Assembly (NCBI GenBank): GCA_965219495.1
Contig: OZ244777.1
Span: 248,001 to 312,000, forward strand
Reading direction: 5' to 3'
Length of the DNA: 64,000 nt
Origin: CAZPXZ01 sp965219495
GTDB lineage: Bacteria > Pseudomonadota > Alphaproteobacteria > Rhodobacterales > CAZPXZ01
Positions within the stretch are counted from its first letter, which is position 1. The number at the start of each line of letters is the position of its first letter. Below are positions 37,635-46,229 of this stretch, piece after piece. Made by a program: the position numbers and the translations under genes. Below the pieces are notes generated by a model that was not told the origin of the DNA, did not search any database, and worked only from the letters and a program-made list of their open reading frames with translations.

Positions 37635-38692
37635 CAAGCGCTCGTTGCGGATCCTGCCAAATGGCACGCCGCAAGGTGCTCGGGACCGAGCGTGCGCAAG
37701 CCGGGTCTAACCTGCCGGCACCGATCCTCAGCGAGCCAGCAGCGCGGATGGAACGGGCAGCCCGCCGGTGGATTGATCGGACTCGGCAGCTCCCCGCGCA
37801 CGGGCACGTCTTCGCTCGCGCCGTTCGGATCGGCGCTCGGCACCGCAGCCAAGAGCATCTTGGTGTACGGGTGCGTGCAAGTGTGAAACGAGGCTGCGGG
37901 CAGAACCTCCACCAGCCGCCCCAGGTACATGACGCCAATCGTGTCGCTCATATGCTGGACAAGCCTGAGGTCGTGACTGATGAGCAAATAGGTCAGGCCC
38001 AGCTTCTGCTGGAGTTCCAGCAGAAGGTTGACGATCTGGGCTTGCGTCGACACATCGAGAGCCGAGAACGGCTCGTCGAGAATCAGGAAACTCGGCATCA
38101 CGGCGAGGGCGCGCGCGATGGCGACGCGTTGACGCTGTCCACCGCTCAGCTCGTGCGGATACTTCATCATGATCTCGCCCGTTAGATGGACGAGATCGAT
38201 CAGCTCGCGAACGCGCGCCGCGACATCCTCCTTGGTCCCGCCACCGTGAATGCGGGCAACCTCGCCGATATTGTCAATCACCTTCAGGTTCGGTGTGAGC
38301 GCGCTGTACGGATCCTGAAACACCATCTGAATCTCGGTGCGAAGACGCTTTCGGCACGCCGGATCCTTCCACACCACGGGCTGGCCATCATAGGAGATGC
38401 GCCCAGCGAGCGGATGATTGAGGCCAACCAGCATGCGGCCGAGCGTCGTCTTGCCGCAGCCTGACTCGCCGACCAATCCGAAGGTTTCGCCACGACGGGC
38501 GGAGAAGCTCACCTCCTCCACCGCGTGAACGAACTCACGCTTAAGCCACGCCGCCCAGCTTCGCTTCACGCGAAATCGCTGGACCAGCTTCTCGGCCTTG
38601 ATAAGGGGCTCGCCCTGTATGTCGGCGTCCCCTCCGTTGCGCGAGTGTGCGGCGAGCGCTGGGATGCCGCTGATCGGTGCTGTCGCTAGCAA
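37634..38692 (-). CDS. oppF: Oligopeptide-type ABC transporter ATP-binding protein (OppF/DppF)
   Basis: Second ATPase of a peptide/nickel-type importer, 352 residues. Walker A GESGCGKTT, Q-loop QMVFQDPYSAL, signature LSGGQRQRVAIARAL, Walker B FLILDEPFSALDV, switch His LLISHDL, and the C-terminal cysteine cluster CPFHPRC...C typical of OppD/OppF. The first codon of the frame is TTG at 38692, immediately next to the end of an ISNCY-type element, and no ATG follows before the conserved domain. The native start may have been lost or displaced by the insertion. It is the only OppF-type gene for the A, B, C, D genes found in this window. Confidence 0.88.
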   Translation of the reverse strand: MLATAPISGIPALAAHSRNGGDADIQGEPLIKAEKLVQRFRVKRSWAAWLKREFVHAVEEVSFSARRGETFGLVGESGCGKTTLGRMLVGLNHPLAGRISYDGQPVVWKDPACRKRLRTEIQMVFQDPYSALTPNLKVIDNIGEVARIHGGGTKEDVAARVRELIDLVHLTGEIMMKYPHELSGGQRQRVAIARALAVMPSFLILDEPFSALDVSTQAQIVNLLLELQQKLGLTYLLISHDLRLVQHMSDTIGVMYLGRLVEVLPAASFHTCTHPYTKMLLAAVPSADPNGASEDVPVRGELPSPINPPAGCPFHPRCWLAEDRCRQVRPGLRTLGPEHLAACHLAGSATSA

Positions 38693-38699
38693 GTGGAAT

Positions 38700-40058
38700 T
38701 TTCCGGTTTTAGTAGCCCATCAATGGTCCGCTTCTGTTGTTGCGGTTGGCCGTGTGGGGAAGTGGTCAGGCGCGAAGCGACTGTCCACTTTTCCACAGAG
38801 CGGCGAGACGCGTCGAAGCGGATCACGCGGCCTGCCGGGTTTGGGTTTCGAACGGTTCACCGTCGCTCTGAAATCGGGCGAGGCATCGCGGTCCGTGGAA
38901 GTCGGCGAGGGGACCGCCGGGATACTCGTGCACCCTCACTCTGGCGTGGTGAGGTCGGCACGGCCCGGCGGGGATCTGCAGGACCCGTTTGCCGTAGCGC
39001 ACGTTGTTGTCGCGCCCGACGACACGTTCCGAGTACGGGCACAGGATGTCGTCGATCCGGTCGGGCCGGGCGAGGGCTACGAAGGCGGTGTCCTCGAGTT
39101 CGGGCGGGGTCGCGAAGCGGCGGTTGTGGTCGGGCAGGCAGGTCTCGGCGAGGAACCCGTTGGCGGCCTCGACCGTCGCGATCTTGGCCAGGACCGGTTT
39201 CTTGACAAAGCGGTCCTGCACGATGCCGAAGGCGCGTTCGGAGCGCCCCCGTGCCTCGGGCGAATAGGCGGCAATGTGCTCGATGCCGAGCTGGTGTAAC
39301 GCCCGTCCCACTTGCGTGCGCCGGTCCCGGTCCAACTTGCCGCCGTCCTCGGGGGTGTGGCAGTAGTGGCTGCCGCGGTCGGTGTAGAGCGCGCCGGGCA
39401 GGCCGTTGGCGGTGAACATCTGCCTGCGCGCGCGGATGGTCGAGGCGCTGCCTTCCTCCGCGACCAGGAAAACCGAGTAGACCTCGCTGGTGGCGTCGTC
39501 CATGGAGACGATTTGGGTCGAGCGGCGGCTGGCCGGCCAGCCGCTCATGGCGCGAGCCGTCCCGGTGCGGCATCATGCCGACGCACGGCTTGCGCGGCCG
39601 CCGACGGTGGGCGCTGCGCCTGGGTGCCTTCCGGACCAGACCGGCGCCTCGCAGCACGGTCTTGGTCCAGGTGTAGCTGCAGGCGAAATTGTGATGGGCG
39701 CACAGATGGTCGTGGAAGTGCTTGACCGTCCAGCCCACATGGCGGGTCCGGTATTCCTCGACCACCAGGTCACCGCATCGACCGGAACTCGGCGCGCCGA
39801 CGCCTTGGCGAGCCGGCGGTCGAGCAGCCCCTGGGCGCACTCTTCCTCGTAACGCCGCCGATCGCGCCGATAGATTCGCTCCGACATCCCAAGTAACTCC
39901 GCTGCATCCATCGCCACGAGACGCTTCGCCGCGAAGCGTCCCGGCACATCGTCCAACTTCTCCATCCTGCGTTCCTGCTGCCATGTCGTCCGGTTGAATC
40001 CGGCGCCTCCCCGCGGAGACACCTGACCGGACAACTCGTGTGCTACCTAAACCGGACA
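38700..40058 (-). mobile_element. ISNCY-type insertion sequence, broken transposase
   Basis: Bounded by imperfect inverted ends: TCCGGTTTTAGTAGC at 38702-38716 and GCTACCTAAACCGGA at 40042-40056. Each is followed inwards by a second GTCCG/CGGAC motif (38726 and 40030). The enclosed transposase is frameshifted. It lies directly between the 5' end of oppF and the promoter region of the amidohydrolase-oppA-oppB block. No clear target duplication could be assigned. Confidence 0.7.
38823..39965 (-). pseudogene. ISNCY-family (IS1202-like) transposase, two frameshifts
   Basis: Three frames must be joined to follow the protein: MEKLDDVPGRF...MSERIYRRDRRRYEEE through RRVPVDAV (39965 to about 39770), then VKHFHDHLCAHHNFACSYTWTK to GMMPHRDGSRHE (to about 39550), then SMDDATSEVYSVFLV onward (39510 to 38823). 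The DDE residues are visible in VSMDDATSE, LYTDRGSHY and ARGRSERAFG. Helix-turn-helix N-terminus plus rve core is the ISNCY pattern. With two frame breaks it should be inactive. Confidence 0.8.
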
Positions 40059-40092
40059 GATCATGTGCAAACGAAATGCATCAGATCCGTGT

Positions 40093-40121
40093 TTGCAAGA
40101 ACACTAGCCGAACGCTACTAT
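40093..40121 (+). promoter_or_regulatory. Candidate promoter of the amidohydrolase-opp block
   Basis: TTGCAA (40093-40098) and TACTAT (40116-40121) with a 17-base spacer, about 40 bases before the GTG start at 40159 and just inside the border of the ISNCY element. The -35 match is good and the -10 fair. Confidence 0.35.
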
Positions 40122-40158
40122 ATAAGGTAGCTGGCACACGTAAAGACAAAAAGGCGAG

Positions 40159-40911
40159 GTGGCATTGGCTCAAGTCATCGACATGAATTGCGCCGTCGGG
40201 CCGTTTTTGAGCGCCCCGATGCGACAGTTTAACGGGCCGGCCGACTTGGTCGATGAGTTGCGTTACTTCGGGATCGACCGCGCGCTTTCCTACCATTCCT
40301 ACGCCGTTCAGGCCGACCCGGTGGAGGGCAATGACATGATCGCCGCTGATGCCCGGCACGCTGAGCATCTAATACCGGCGTGGGTGGCCTTGCCCGACAT
40401 TGGTCTGGAGATGGGGCCGCCCGAGGAGCTGTTGCCGCAGATGCAGGCACACGGCGTGAAGGCGGTACGGTTGTTCCCAAAGCAGCACAATTTCCCGGTC
40501 CACAGGCTGACCTGCGGGGAACTGTTCGCGTTTCTGCAAGACCATCGCGTGCCCGTTCTGGTTCCCTGGGCGGAGATAACCTGGGACGATCTCAACTGGA
40601 CATGCGGCACGTTTCCTGAACTTCCGATCGTTCTTATCGAAGCCGAGTATGGGGCGAACCGGCGGATATATCCGCTCCTCAAGGCATATCCGAACGTCTC
40701 CATTGAGATCTCGCGCTACTTCATACATGAAGGGATCGAGGACCTATGCCGGCGTTTCGGGGCGCGCAGACTGGTGTTCGGGAGCAGCATGCCGTTCTAC
40801 AATCCCGCCGCTGTCCTGGGCAGCCTACATTATGCCGAAATCTCGGAGGAAGAGAGAGCGCTGATACTCGGCGGGAACGCCCAACAGCTCTTCTTTGCCA
40901 TAAAATGGTAG
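40159..40911 (+). CDS. Amidohydrolase-fold protein lacking metal ligands
   Basis: A 250-residue TIM-barrel protein related to the amidohydrolase 2 family, starting at a GTG preceded by AAGGCGAG. The order of strands can be followed, but each expected ligand is replaced: DMNCAVG where DxHxH is normal, VLVPWAEIT where the next His sits, VLIEAEYG instead of a GH-type motif, and GSSMPF instead of GxDxPF. It is therefore probably not a hydrolase by itself. The next gene, 10 bases on, is a paralogue with all ligands, suggesting a catalytic plus non-catalytic pair. Confidence 0.75.
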   Translation: MALAQVIDMNCAVGPFLSAPMRQFNGPADLVDELRYFGIDRALSYHSYAVQADPVEGNDMIAADARHAEHLIPAWVALPDIGLEMGPPEELLPQMQAHGVKAVRLFPKQHNFPVHRLTCGELFAFLQDHRVPVLVPWAEITWDDLNWTCGTFPELPIVLIEAEYGANRRIYPLLKAYPNVSIEISRYFIHEGIEDLCRRFGARRLVFGSSMPFYNPAAVLGSLHYAEISEEERALILGGNAQQLFFAIKW

Positions 40912-40921
40912 GGGTTCGACC

Positions 40922-41788
40922 GTGAGCAACGCGTCCCGCGTCGAAGACACCGGTTCGATCCTCGCGCGATTCAAGGCCGGGCAGGTCCTTGATGACGTGT
41001 TCATTCTCGACGCGCACGCCCACATCGATCATTTCGCCGGCCAGCATCGGCCGGCGCGGGATACCAATTCACTTGTACGTGCATTGCGGCGCGTGGGCGT
41101 CGACAGATGCTGCATCAGTTCGGTCCTGAGCCTCTACGGCGGTGATGTGCGCGAAGGGAATCGGCGAACCGCAGCGGCCGTCCAAGCGCATCCGGATTTC
41201 CTGATGGGATACTTTGTCCTCGATCCGAGGGATCCCGCCGGCATGGACGCGGAAGTCCAAGACTGGCTTGCGGACGAGAAAAACATCATGTGCGGAATCA
41301 AGCTCTATCCGCCGATCCACAAGTGTGCGCTGAACGACGAGCGCTACGGCCGCATCTTCGCCGTGGCAGATAAACATCGATTGCCGATGCTCATCCACAC
41401 ATGGGACGATGAGCATGACGGCCATTTGTGCAGCCCCGCCCTGCTCGCCGACGTTGTCGGCAAGTATCCAAACGCGAAGTTCATTCTCGGCCACGCGGGA
41501 GGCACGTTGGCCGGATTCAGAGCGGCCGTCGAGGTCGCAGCGCAGCATCCCAACGCGTATCTTGAGCTGTGTGCGTCCCGAGGATCTCTGGGCCAGATAG
41601 AGTTCTTCGTCGAGAAGCTCGGCGCCGAACAAATCCTCTTCGGCAGCGATATTCAGTTCCTCGACGTGTTCTCACAGCTCGCGAAAGTAGCGTACGCAAG
41701 GATCTCTGAGGATCAGAAACGGCAGATCCTCGGGTTGAACTCGGCTAAGATCTTCGGCGTGAATGCCGAACCGAGCGGCATGCAGTAA
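40922..41788 (+). CDS. Metal-dependent amidohydrolase
   Basis: A 288-residue amidohydrolase-superfamily protein (amidohydrolase 2 type). Metal-binding motifs are intact: LDAHAHID near residue 32, LIHTWDD near 157, FILGHAGG near 183 and the aspartate in LFGSDIQF near 239. GTG start at 40922, 10 bases after the previous gene. Reaction unknown: members include decarboxylases, lactonases and amidases. Position ahead of oppA and oppB suggests it acts on the imported compound. Confidence 0.82.
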   Translation: MSNASRVEDTGSILARFKAGQVLDDVFILDAHAHIDHFAGQHRPARDTNSLVRALRRVGVDRCCISSVLSLYGGDVREGNRRTAAAVQAHPDFLMGYFVLDPRDPAGMDAEVQDWLADEKNIMCGIKLYPPIHKCALNDERYGRIFAVADKHRLPMLIHTWDDEHDGHLCSPALLADVVGKYPNAKFILGHAGGTLAGFRAAVEVAAQHPNAYLELCASRGSLGQIEFFVEKLGAEQILFGSDIQFLDVFSQLAKVAYARISEDQKRQILGLNSAKIFGVNAEPSGMQ

Positions 41789-41841
41789 TATCCGCGCTTC
41801 GAAGATCGTTACCACTCATGACAGCAAGGAAGGTCAATACC

Positions 41842-43359
41842 ATGGTAAGACAATTCAGCGGGGGTCTCTTGACGGCCTCTTTCTTGATCTCTTTGGCAGC
41901 GCTAGCGCTTGCTACCCCGGCAATGTCGCAGGATGCGAAACACCTTAGGATCGGTCAGTTCGCATTCGGCGACCAGACGACTCTCGACCCTCAGAACCAC
42001 TGGGATTTTGCACAGTATTCGCTGAGCTATATGCTGTACGACCGGCTCATTGAAAAGGCGGCCGATGGCTCGCAGCCGAGCCTGGCAACAGAATGGCGCT
42101 TCCTCGATCCCACTACATTGGAGCTGGACCTCCGGGAAGACGTGAAGTTCCACAACGGAGATGCCTTTACCGCTGAGTCGGTCAAATTCACACTTGAGCG
42201 GTTGAGCAGAGGGGGCCTGATTCAATCGTTCCAATGGGCCGATCTCGATGAGGTTGAAATCGTCAATGACTACCAGGTGCGGATCAAGACGACAGCGCCA
42301 AAGGGTTCGATCTTTACGTATCTCGCGGAGGTTCCAATGCTGACGCCGGCGGCATTTGACGGCGAGAGATATCAGCCGATCGGGACCGGGGCGTTTGTGT
42401 TGGAAAGCTATGACATCGGCAACCAAGTCTCGACGGCTGTTCGGAACGCCGATTATTGGGGCGGACCGGATCATCTCGAGCAGGGCAATGTGGAGCGGAT
42501 CACGATCCGCAGCATTCCCGAGCCGGCGACGCAGCTGGCAGCGCTGTTGGCCGGTGAGGTCGACGTGATTCAGCAGGTAGATCCCGCCTTCCTGCCGCGG
42601 CTGGAGGCGAACGCGAACACCGGCACGCAGTTCGTCATTGAGACCAACTGGTACCACATTCACCTGAATTCCAGCCGGCCGCCGTTGGACGATCCGCGCG
42701 TGATTGAGGCCATCAACTACGCCGTTGACCGCGAGTTCCTGGCGGAGCTGATTGGCGGCGGAACGCTGCCGGCCGGCGGTAACATTCCGCCGGGTGTGCT
42801 TGGCTATAACCCGGATCTCGCGCCGATACCGTACGACCCGGACAGGGCACGGCAGCTCTTGGCCGAGGCGGGCCTGCCGGACGGGCTGGAAATCGAGATC
42901 TCGTTCAAGCCGGCCATCCATCCGCGCTGGCCGCAGTTCCAGGAGGCGCTGGCCGAACAGATGGCGCCGGCGGGTATTGCCGTGACGCTCAATCGGATGG
43001 CCGCCGGACCGTTCTTCAACTACCGGAAGAGCGGCGAGTGGCACACCTACACGCAGGAGTATGCGAGCTATCCAGTCGATCCCGACGTGCCACTGGGTGA
43101 CAGGTTGCTCGCGAACCCGTTCCAAGACAACTTCTCCGATGAGGAGACGCTCGAGCTGATCCGGAAAGCGCGTGCAACGACGGATCAGGACGACCGCGTG
43201 CGGTTGTACCAAGAGGCCGAGGTGCTGATGCGGGAGCGCGGGCCGTTCATTCCACTGGTATTCCCGGGCTCGACCTACGGTTACCGTAGCGACCGGATTG
43301 AGCATTTCCAAGGAAATGCACAGAAGATTCCGGATTACCGCCTCGTGGTGATGAAATAG
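41842..43359 (+). CDS. oppA: Oligopeptide-type ABC transporter, substrate-binding protein
   Basis: Periplasmic binding protein of the SBP_bac_5 (OppA/DppA) family. ATG at 41842 with AAGG upstream gives 505 residues and a signal peptide of about 30 residues ending PAMSQDA; an in-frame ATG at 41818 lies 24 bases earlier. Family pattern is clear: TLDPQNHWDF, LREDVKFHNGDAFTAESVKFTLER, PIGTGAFVLESY, DDPRVIEAINYAVDRE, and a C-terminal YQEAEVLMRERGPFIPL. Ligand unknown; members bind peptides, nickel, opines, glutathione and others. Confidence 0.9.
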   Translation: MVRQFSGGLLTASFLISLAALALATPAMSQDAKHLRIGQFAFGDQTTLDPQNHWDFAQYSLSYMLYDRLIEKAADGSQPSLATEWRFLDPTTLELDLREDVKFHNGDAFTAESVKFTLERLSRGGLIQSFQWADLDEVEIVNDYQVRIKTTAPKGSIFTYLAEVPMLTPAAFDGERYQPIGTGAFVLESYDIGNQVSTAVRNADYWGGPDHLEQGNVERITIRSIPEPATQLAALLAGEVDVIQQVDPAFLPRLEANANTGTQFVIETNWYHIHLNSSRPPLDDPRVIEAINYAVDREFLAELIGGGTLPAGGNIPPGVLGYNPDLAPIPYDPDRARQLLAEAGLPDGLEIEISFKPAIHPRWPQFQEALAEQMAPAGIAVTLNRMAAGPFFNYRKSGEWHTYTQEYASYPVDPDVPLGDRLLANPFQDNFSDEETLELIRKARATTDQDDRVRLYQEAEVLMRERGPFIPLVFPGSTYGYRSDRIEHFQGNAQKIPDYRLVVMK

Positions 43360-43433
43360 GCGCAAGCTGCCGGCGGCTCGGACTTGGTCCAAGCCGCCGG
43401 CAGCTTGGTGCTGGCCTGCGGCGGTCGTGATAC

Positions 43434-44351
43434 ATGGTCACCTTTATTGCTCGGATTGGGCAGGCAGTCGTCGTCATTCTCGCGCTGTCCGTCATTGTGT
43501 TCACGCTCCTCCATGTGGTGCCGGGCGATCCCACCGACCTCTTGATCCCCGAGCATGCCCCGCCAGAGTTCCGGGAAGAAATGCGCGAGAGCTTCGGGCT
43601 CAACGACCCGCTACAGGTCCAGTATGGCCGGTTTCTGCGCAATGCGCTGAGGGGCGATCTCGGGCAGTCCTTTCAGTTTCAGGTGCCGGCGATGGAGCTT
43701 GTCATCGCGCGGCTCCCGGCAACGGCAGAGCTTGCCTTCGCCGGCATGGCCATTGCGACGGGTCTCGGTCTAATCGTGGGGATACTTGGCGCGGTCTACC
43801 GCAACACCGCCATCGATCACATCGGTAGTGTTCTTACGTACTTCGCAGTCTCGATGCCGAACTACTGGATCGGCCTGCTGTTGATTCTTTTCTTCTCGGT
43901 GTACTTGGGCGTCTTGCCGGTATCGGGGCGGGGCGGACTGGAACATCTCGTCCTGCCGGCGTTTGCGCTCGGTATCGGCCTGATGCCGCCGGTCGCGCGT
44001 GTGGTCCGGTCCTCGATGATTGAGGTCATGGTGGAGGACTTCGTATGGACCGCGCGTGCGAAAGGAGTCAGGGAATGGCGCATTACCGTCTTCCACGTGC
44101 TGCGCAACGCGCTCATTCCGGCGGTGACAATCGTGGGCATGTATACGGGCGTGTTGTTGGGCGGGGCCGCGATCATCGAGACAGTTTTTGGCTGGCCGGG
44201 CGCCGGGCGGTTGGTCCTACAAGCGGCCGAGTTTCAGGATTTCCCGGTGGTGCTGGCCGGCGTGTTCGTCCTCTCGATCGCGGTCGTGCTGGCAAACCTG
44301 ATCGTCGACCTCTTTTACATCGTTATCGACCCCCGGTTAAGAATCGGCTAG
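43434..44351 (+). CDS. oppB: Oligopeptide-type ABC transporter permease (OppB/DppB)
   Basis: First permease of the importer, 305 residues, with the N-terminal helix VVVILALSVIVFTLLHVVPGDP characteristic of DppB, six transmembrane segments and the EAA loop at FVWTARAKGVREWRITVFHVLRNALIP. It begins 74 bases after oppA. Its partner oppC is not next; instead the IS66 stack begins about 270 bases downstream. The oppC gene lies at 54962-55870 on the opposite strand. Confidence 0.92.
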   Translation: MVTFIARIGQAVVVILALSVIVFTLLHVVPGDPTDLLIPEHAPPEFREEMRESFGLNDPLQVQYGRFLRNALRGDLGQSFQFQVPAMELVIARLPATAELAFAGMAIATGLGLIVGILGAVYRNTAIDHIGSVLTYFAVSMPNYWIGLLLILFFSVYLGVLPVSGRGGLEHLVLPAFALGIGLMPPVARVVRSSMIEVMVEDFVWTARAKGVREWRITVFHVLRNALIPAVTIVGMYTGVLLGGAAIIETVFGWPGAGRLVLQAAEFQDFPVVLAGVFVLSIAVVLANLIVDLFYIVIDPRLRIG

Positions 44352-44654
44352 GAAGGACGCGCTGCCAGCATCTCATGCTTGATTGCGACGTGGATCTCAT
44401 CCCATGGTTCTCTGACGATGATGCGGCCCCGACGTGCTCGGTGCCGTTAAGGTGACGCCGCCTGGTGTGAGCTATGGGCCGCGACTGGCGGATCTCATGG
44501 GGAGCCGGTAATTCAGCGTGCGTCGCAATTGCGGATGTCATCGAACGTTTGACGCCGCTGGCGGGGAAGCGCACGCGTCCGCAATCAAAACGGCTACTCG
44601 CCCGCCGTTGCAGCTGTCGAAGAGTCAGCGTCCGGCGAGGCCGCCCTTGTGTGA

Positions 44655-44769
44655 TCAGACGTTGGACGCCGGGTCTCCGCCCGGCGTGTAATTCCAGGGC
44701 AACAGTTCGTCGACGCGGTTGATCTTGTGCACGGGGATGCGATCGAGGATGTCTGTGGGCCAAGCCTGT
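44655..44769 (-). pseudogene. IS66 TnpC, last 38 residues
   Basis: Minus-strand translation AWPTDILDRIPVHKINRVDELLPWNYTPG to the stop at 44655 is the usual C-terminus of IS66 TnpC. It is the continuation of the fragment at 50731-50890, separated by the MITE-like insertion and everything within it. Confidence 0.8.
44765..44769. repeat. Target duplication CCTGT of the MITE-like element
   Basis: The mate is at 50726-50730 in the same orientation. The two copies abut the inverted TGTTGTTTTTC ends exactly. Confidence 0.75.
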
Positions 44770-45040
44770 TGTTGTTTTTCACTTTATTTCGGCACGTTTT
44801 TCCCAAAATATCCCGTACGCGTTTCTCGCAATGCTCCGTAACTGCCGGATGGTGGTGTCACGCACTCGGTGCCGCGTGAACGCGCAAGGCTTCGCTACGG
44901 TGCCAGGGACAAGGACAATAGGCATCGTGCGTACGGCATTCTACTGGCGGACAGCCTACTGGAAAGACGCCCTGCCTGGAGAAGAAGCCTGATCACGCTG
45001 TCCCGGATTAATTCGACAGTTCGCGCGCGAAACAATCTGG

Positions 45041-45048
45041 GAAAATTC
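45041..45048. repeat. Target duplication GAAAATTC of the outer one-gene IS66
   Basis: Eight bases directly before GTAACTGCCCA at 45049; the identical mate at 50683-50690 directly follows the inverted end TGGGCAGTTAA (50672-50682). Eight bases is the normal IS66 duplication length, so these two distant ends belong to one insertion event. Confidence 0.85.
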
Positions 45049-45167
45049 GTAACTGCCCAGCACTCAGTCTCGCGCGTATGTGGAGGCTGGGCAAGGCTTG
45101 CGTTTGGGATCACGCATGCTTGGGTCGGGATCGGCGTGGCGCGAGCGGGCAGGGCGTATGGAGCGGT

Positions 45168-45357
45168 TTAGCATTGGAGTTTTCCGATCAGTTGGTCCGG
45201 CGATGTCATCAAGGTTTCGATGATGTTCCAGCCCTGCTTTCTGGCGGTGGTGATGGCGCTGCGCAGGGTGGCGAAGTCTTGGGCGCCTTTTGGGGAGCGG
45301 AACCCGCCGGAGATTTTCTGGCGCAATTTGCCCATTCGTCCATCGCGTTCGGCTTCA
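45168..45357 (-). pseudogene. IS66 transposase, C-terminal fragment (copy 1)
   Basis: About 63 residues ending in IGKLQC, closely matching the C-terminus of the intact copy at 47650-49215. It breaks off within the NNEAERD region, where TATGCCGACAA repeats of a recombinase element begin. Confidence 0.85.
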
Positions 45358-45643
45358 CTATGCCGACAATCGTTTTATGCCGACAACGCGGCCCAACTCA
45401 TTGATTCATTGGGCCGCACGCCGGAATTTGTCGACATATTCACAGAGCTTCGAGGAATGCCATTCACGCGTCATTGGGTTGATAGGCGCCTTCGGGAGCT
45501 TCGGACGGTCGTGTCCGGTCCATCGCTTCTTTCTTTATGCGCATGTCGGCATGAAGGCAGACCTGCGTTGTCTCGAGTGACTCGTGCCCCAGCCAGATGG
45601 CCGGTGAACCGTCCTGCGACCGACATCAAATCGTTGGGAAATG
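45358..45643 (-). mobile_element. Remnant of a tyrosine-recombinase (RIT-like) element, end 1
   Basis: Starts with two direct copies of TATGCCGACAA (45360 and 45378) and then an inverted TTGTCGACATA (45428), the same outer-repeat plus palindrome layout as the ends of the second recombinase element at 59693-60280. Inside is a recombinase C-terminus on the minus strand. The other end of the element is missing, apparently lost by recombination between flanking IS66 copies. Confidence 0.6.
45464..45620 (-). pseudogene. Tyrosine recombinase C-terminal fragment, catalytic Tyr replaced
   Basis: Minus-strand translation AIWLGHESLETTQVCLHADMRIKKEAM...RTRP to a stop at 45464 is the end of a phage-integrase family protein: LGHxxxxTTQxYxHAD is the box that holds the nucleophile. 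Here the tyrosine is cysteine, so even an intact protein would be inactive. Only about 45 residues remain. Confidence 0.75.
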
Positions 45644-45762
45644 GTAACTGCCCAGCACTCAGTCTCGCGCGTACGTGAAGGCTGGGCAAGGCTTGCGTTT
45701 GGGATCACGCATGCTTGGGTCGGGATCGGCGTGGCGCCAGCGGGCAGGTGGTATGGAGCGGT

Positions 45763-46172
45763 TTAGCATTGGAGTTTTCCGATCAGTTGGTTCGGCGATG
45801 TCATCAAGGTTTCGATGATGTTCCAGCCCTGCTTTCTGGCGGTGGTGATGGCGCTGCGCAGGGTGGCGAAGTCTTGGGCGCCTTTTGGGGAGCGGAACCC
45901 GCCGGAGATTTTCTGGCGCAATTTGCCCATTCGTCCATCGCGTTCGGCCTCATTGTTGGTAAACGGAACGTCGGGGTCGGTGAGGAAACGCAAGGTCTCG
46001 GTTTTGTCGTCCTGGAGCCGGAGGGCGAGATTGTGTCCGACGCGGCGTTTCTTTCGCCCGCGTTTGCCGGGCTTCGGCGGCGCGAGCGGTGGCAGCGCCT
46101 GATGAAAGGCGAGCGCCTCGGCGAGGATCCGGTCGTAGGTTCGCCCGATCCGGTGGAGCAGCGTTTCGGGAG
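45763..46172 (-). pseudogene. IS66 transposase, C-terminal part (copy 2)
   Basis: From PETLLHRIGRTYDRI to IGKLQC, about 136 residues, nearly identical to the intact copy. It begins exactly where the N-terminal part at 49399-50512 stops (RTMARP), so the two halves are one gene split by the insertion at 46173-49398. Includes the catalytic glutamate in NNEAERD. The element end GTAACTGCCCA is at 45644-45654. Confidence 0.88.
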
Positions 46173-46229
46173 CATCCGTGTCTGTTGTCAAGCCCGATTC
46201 GGATCGGGCGCGCCGATCATTACAATTTA

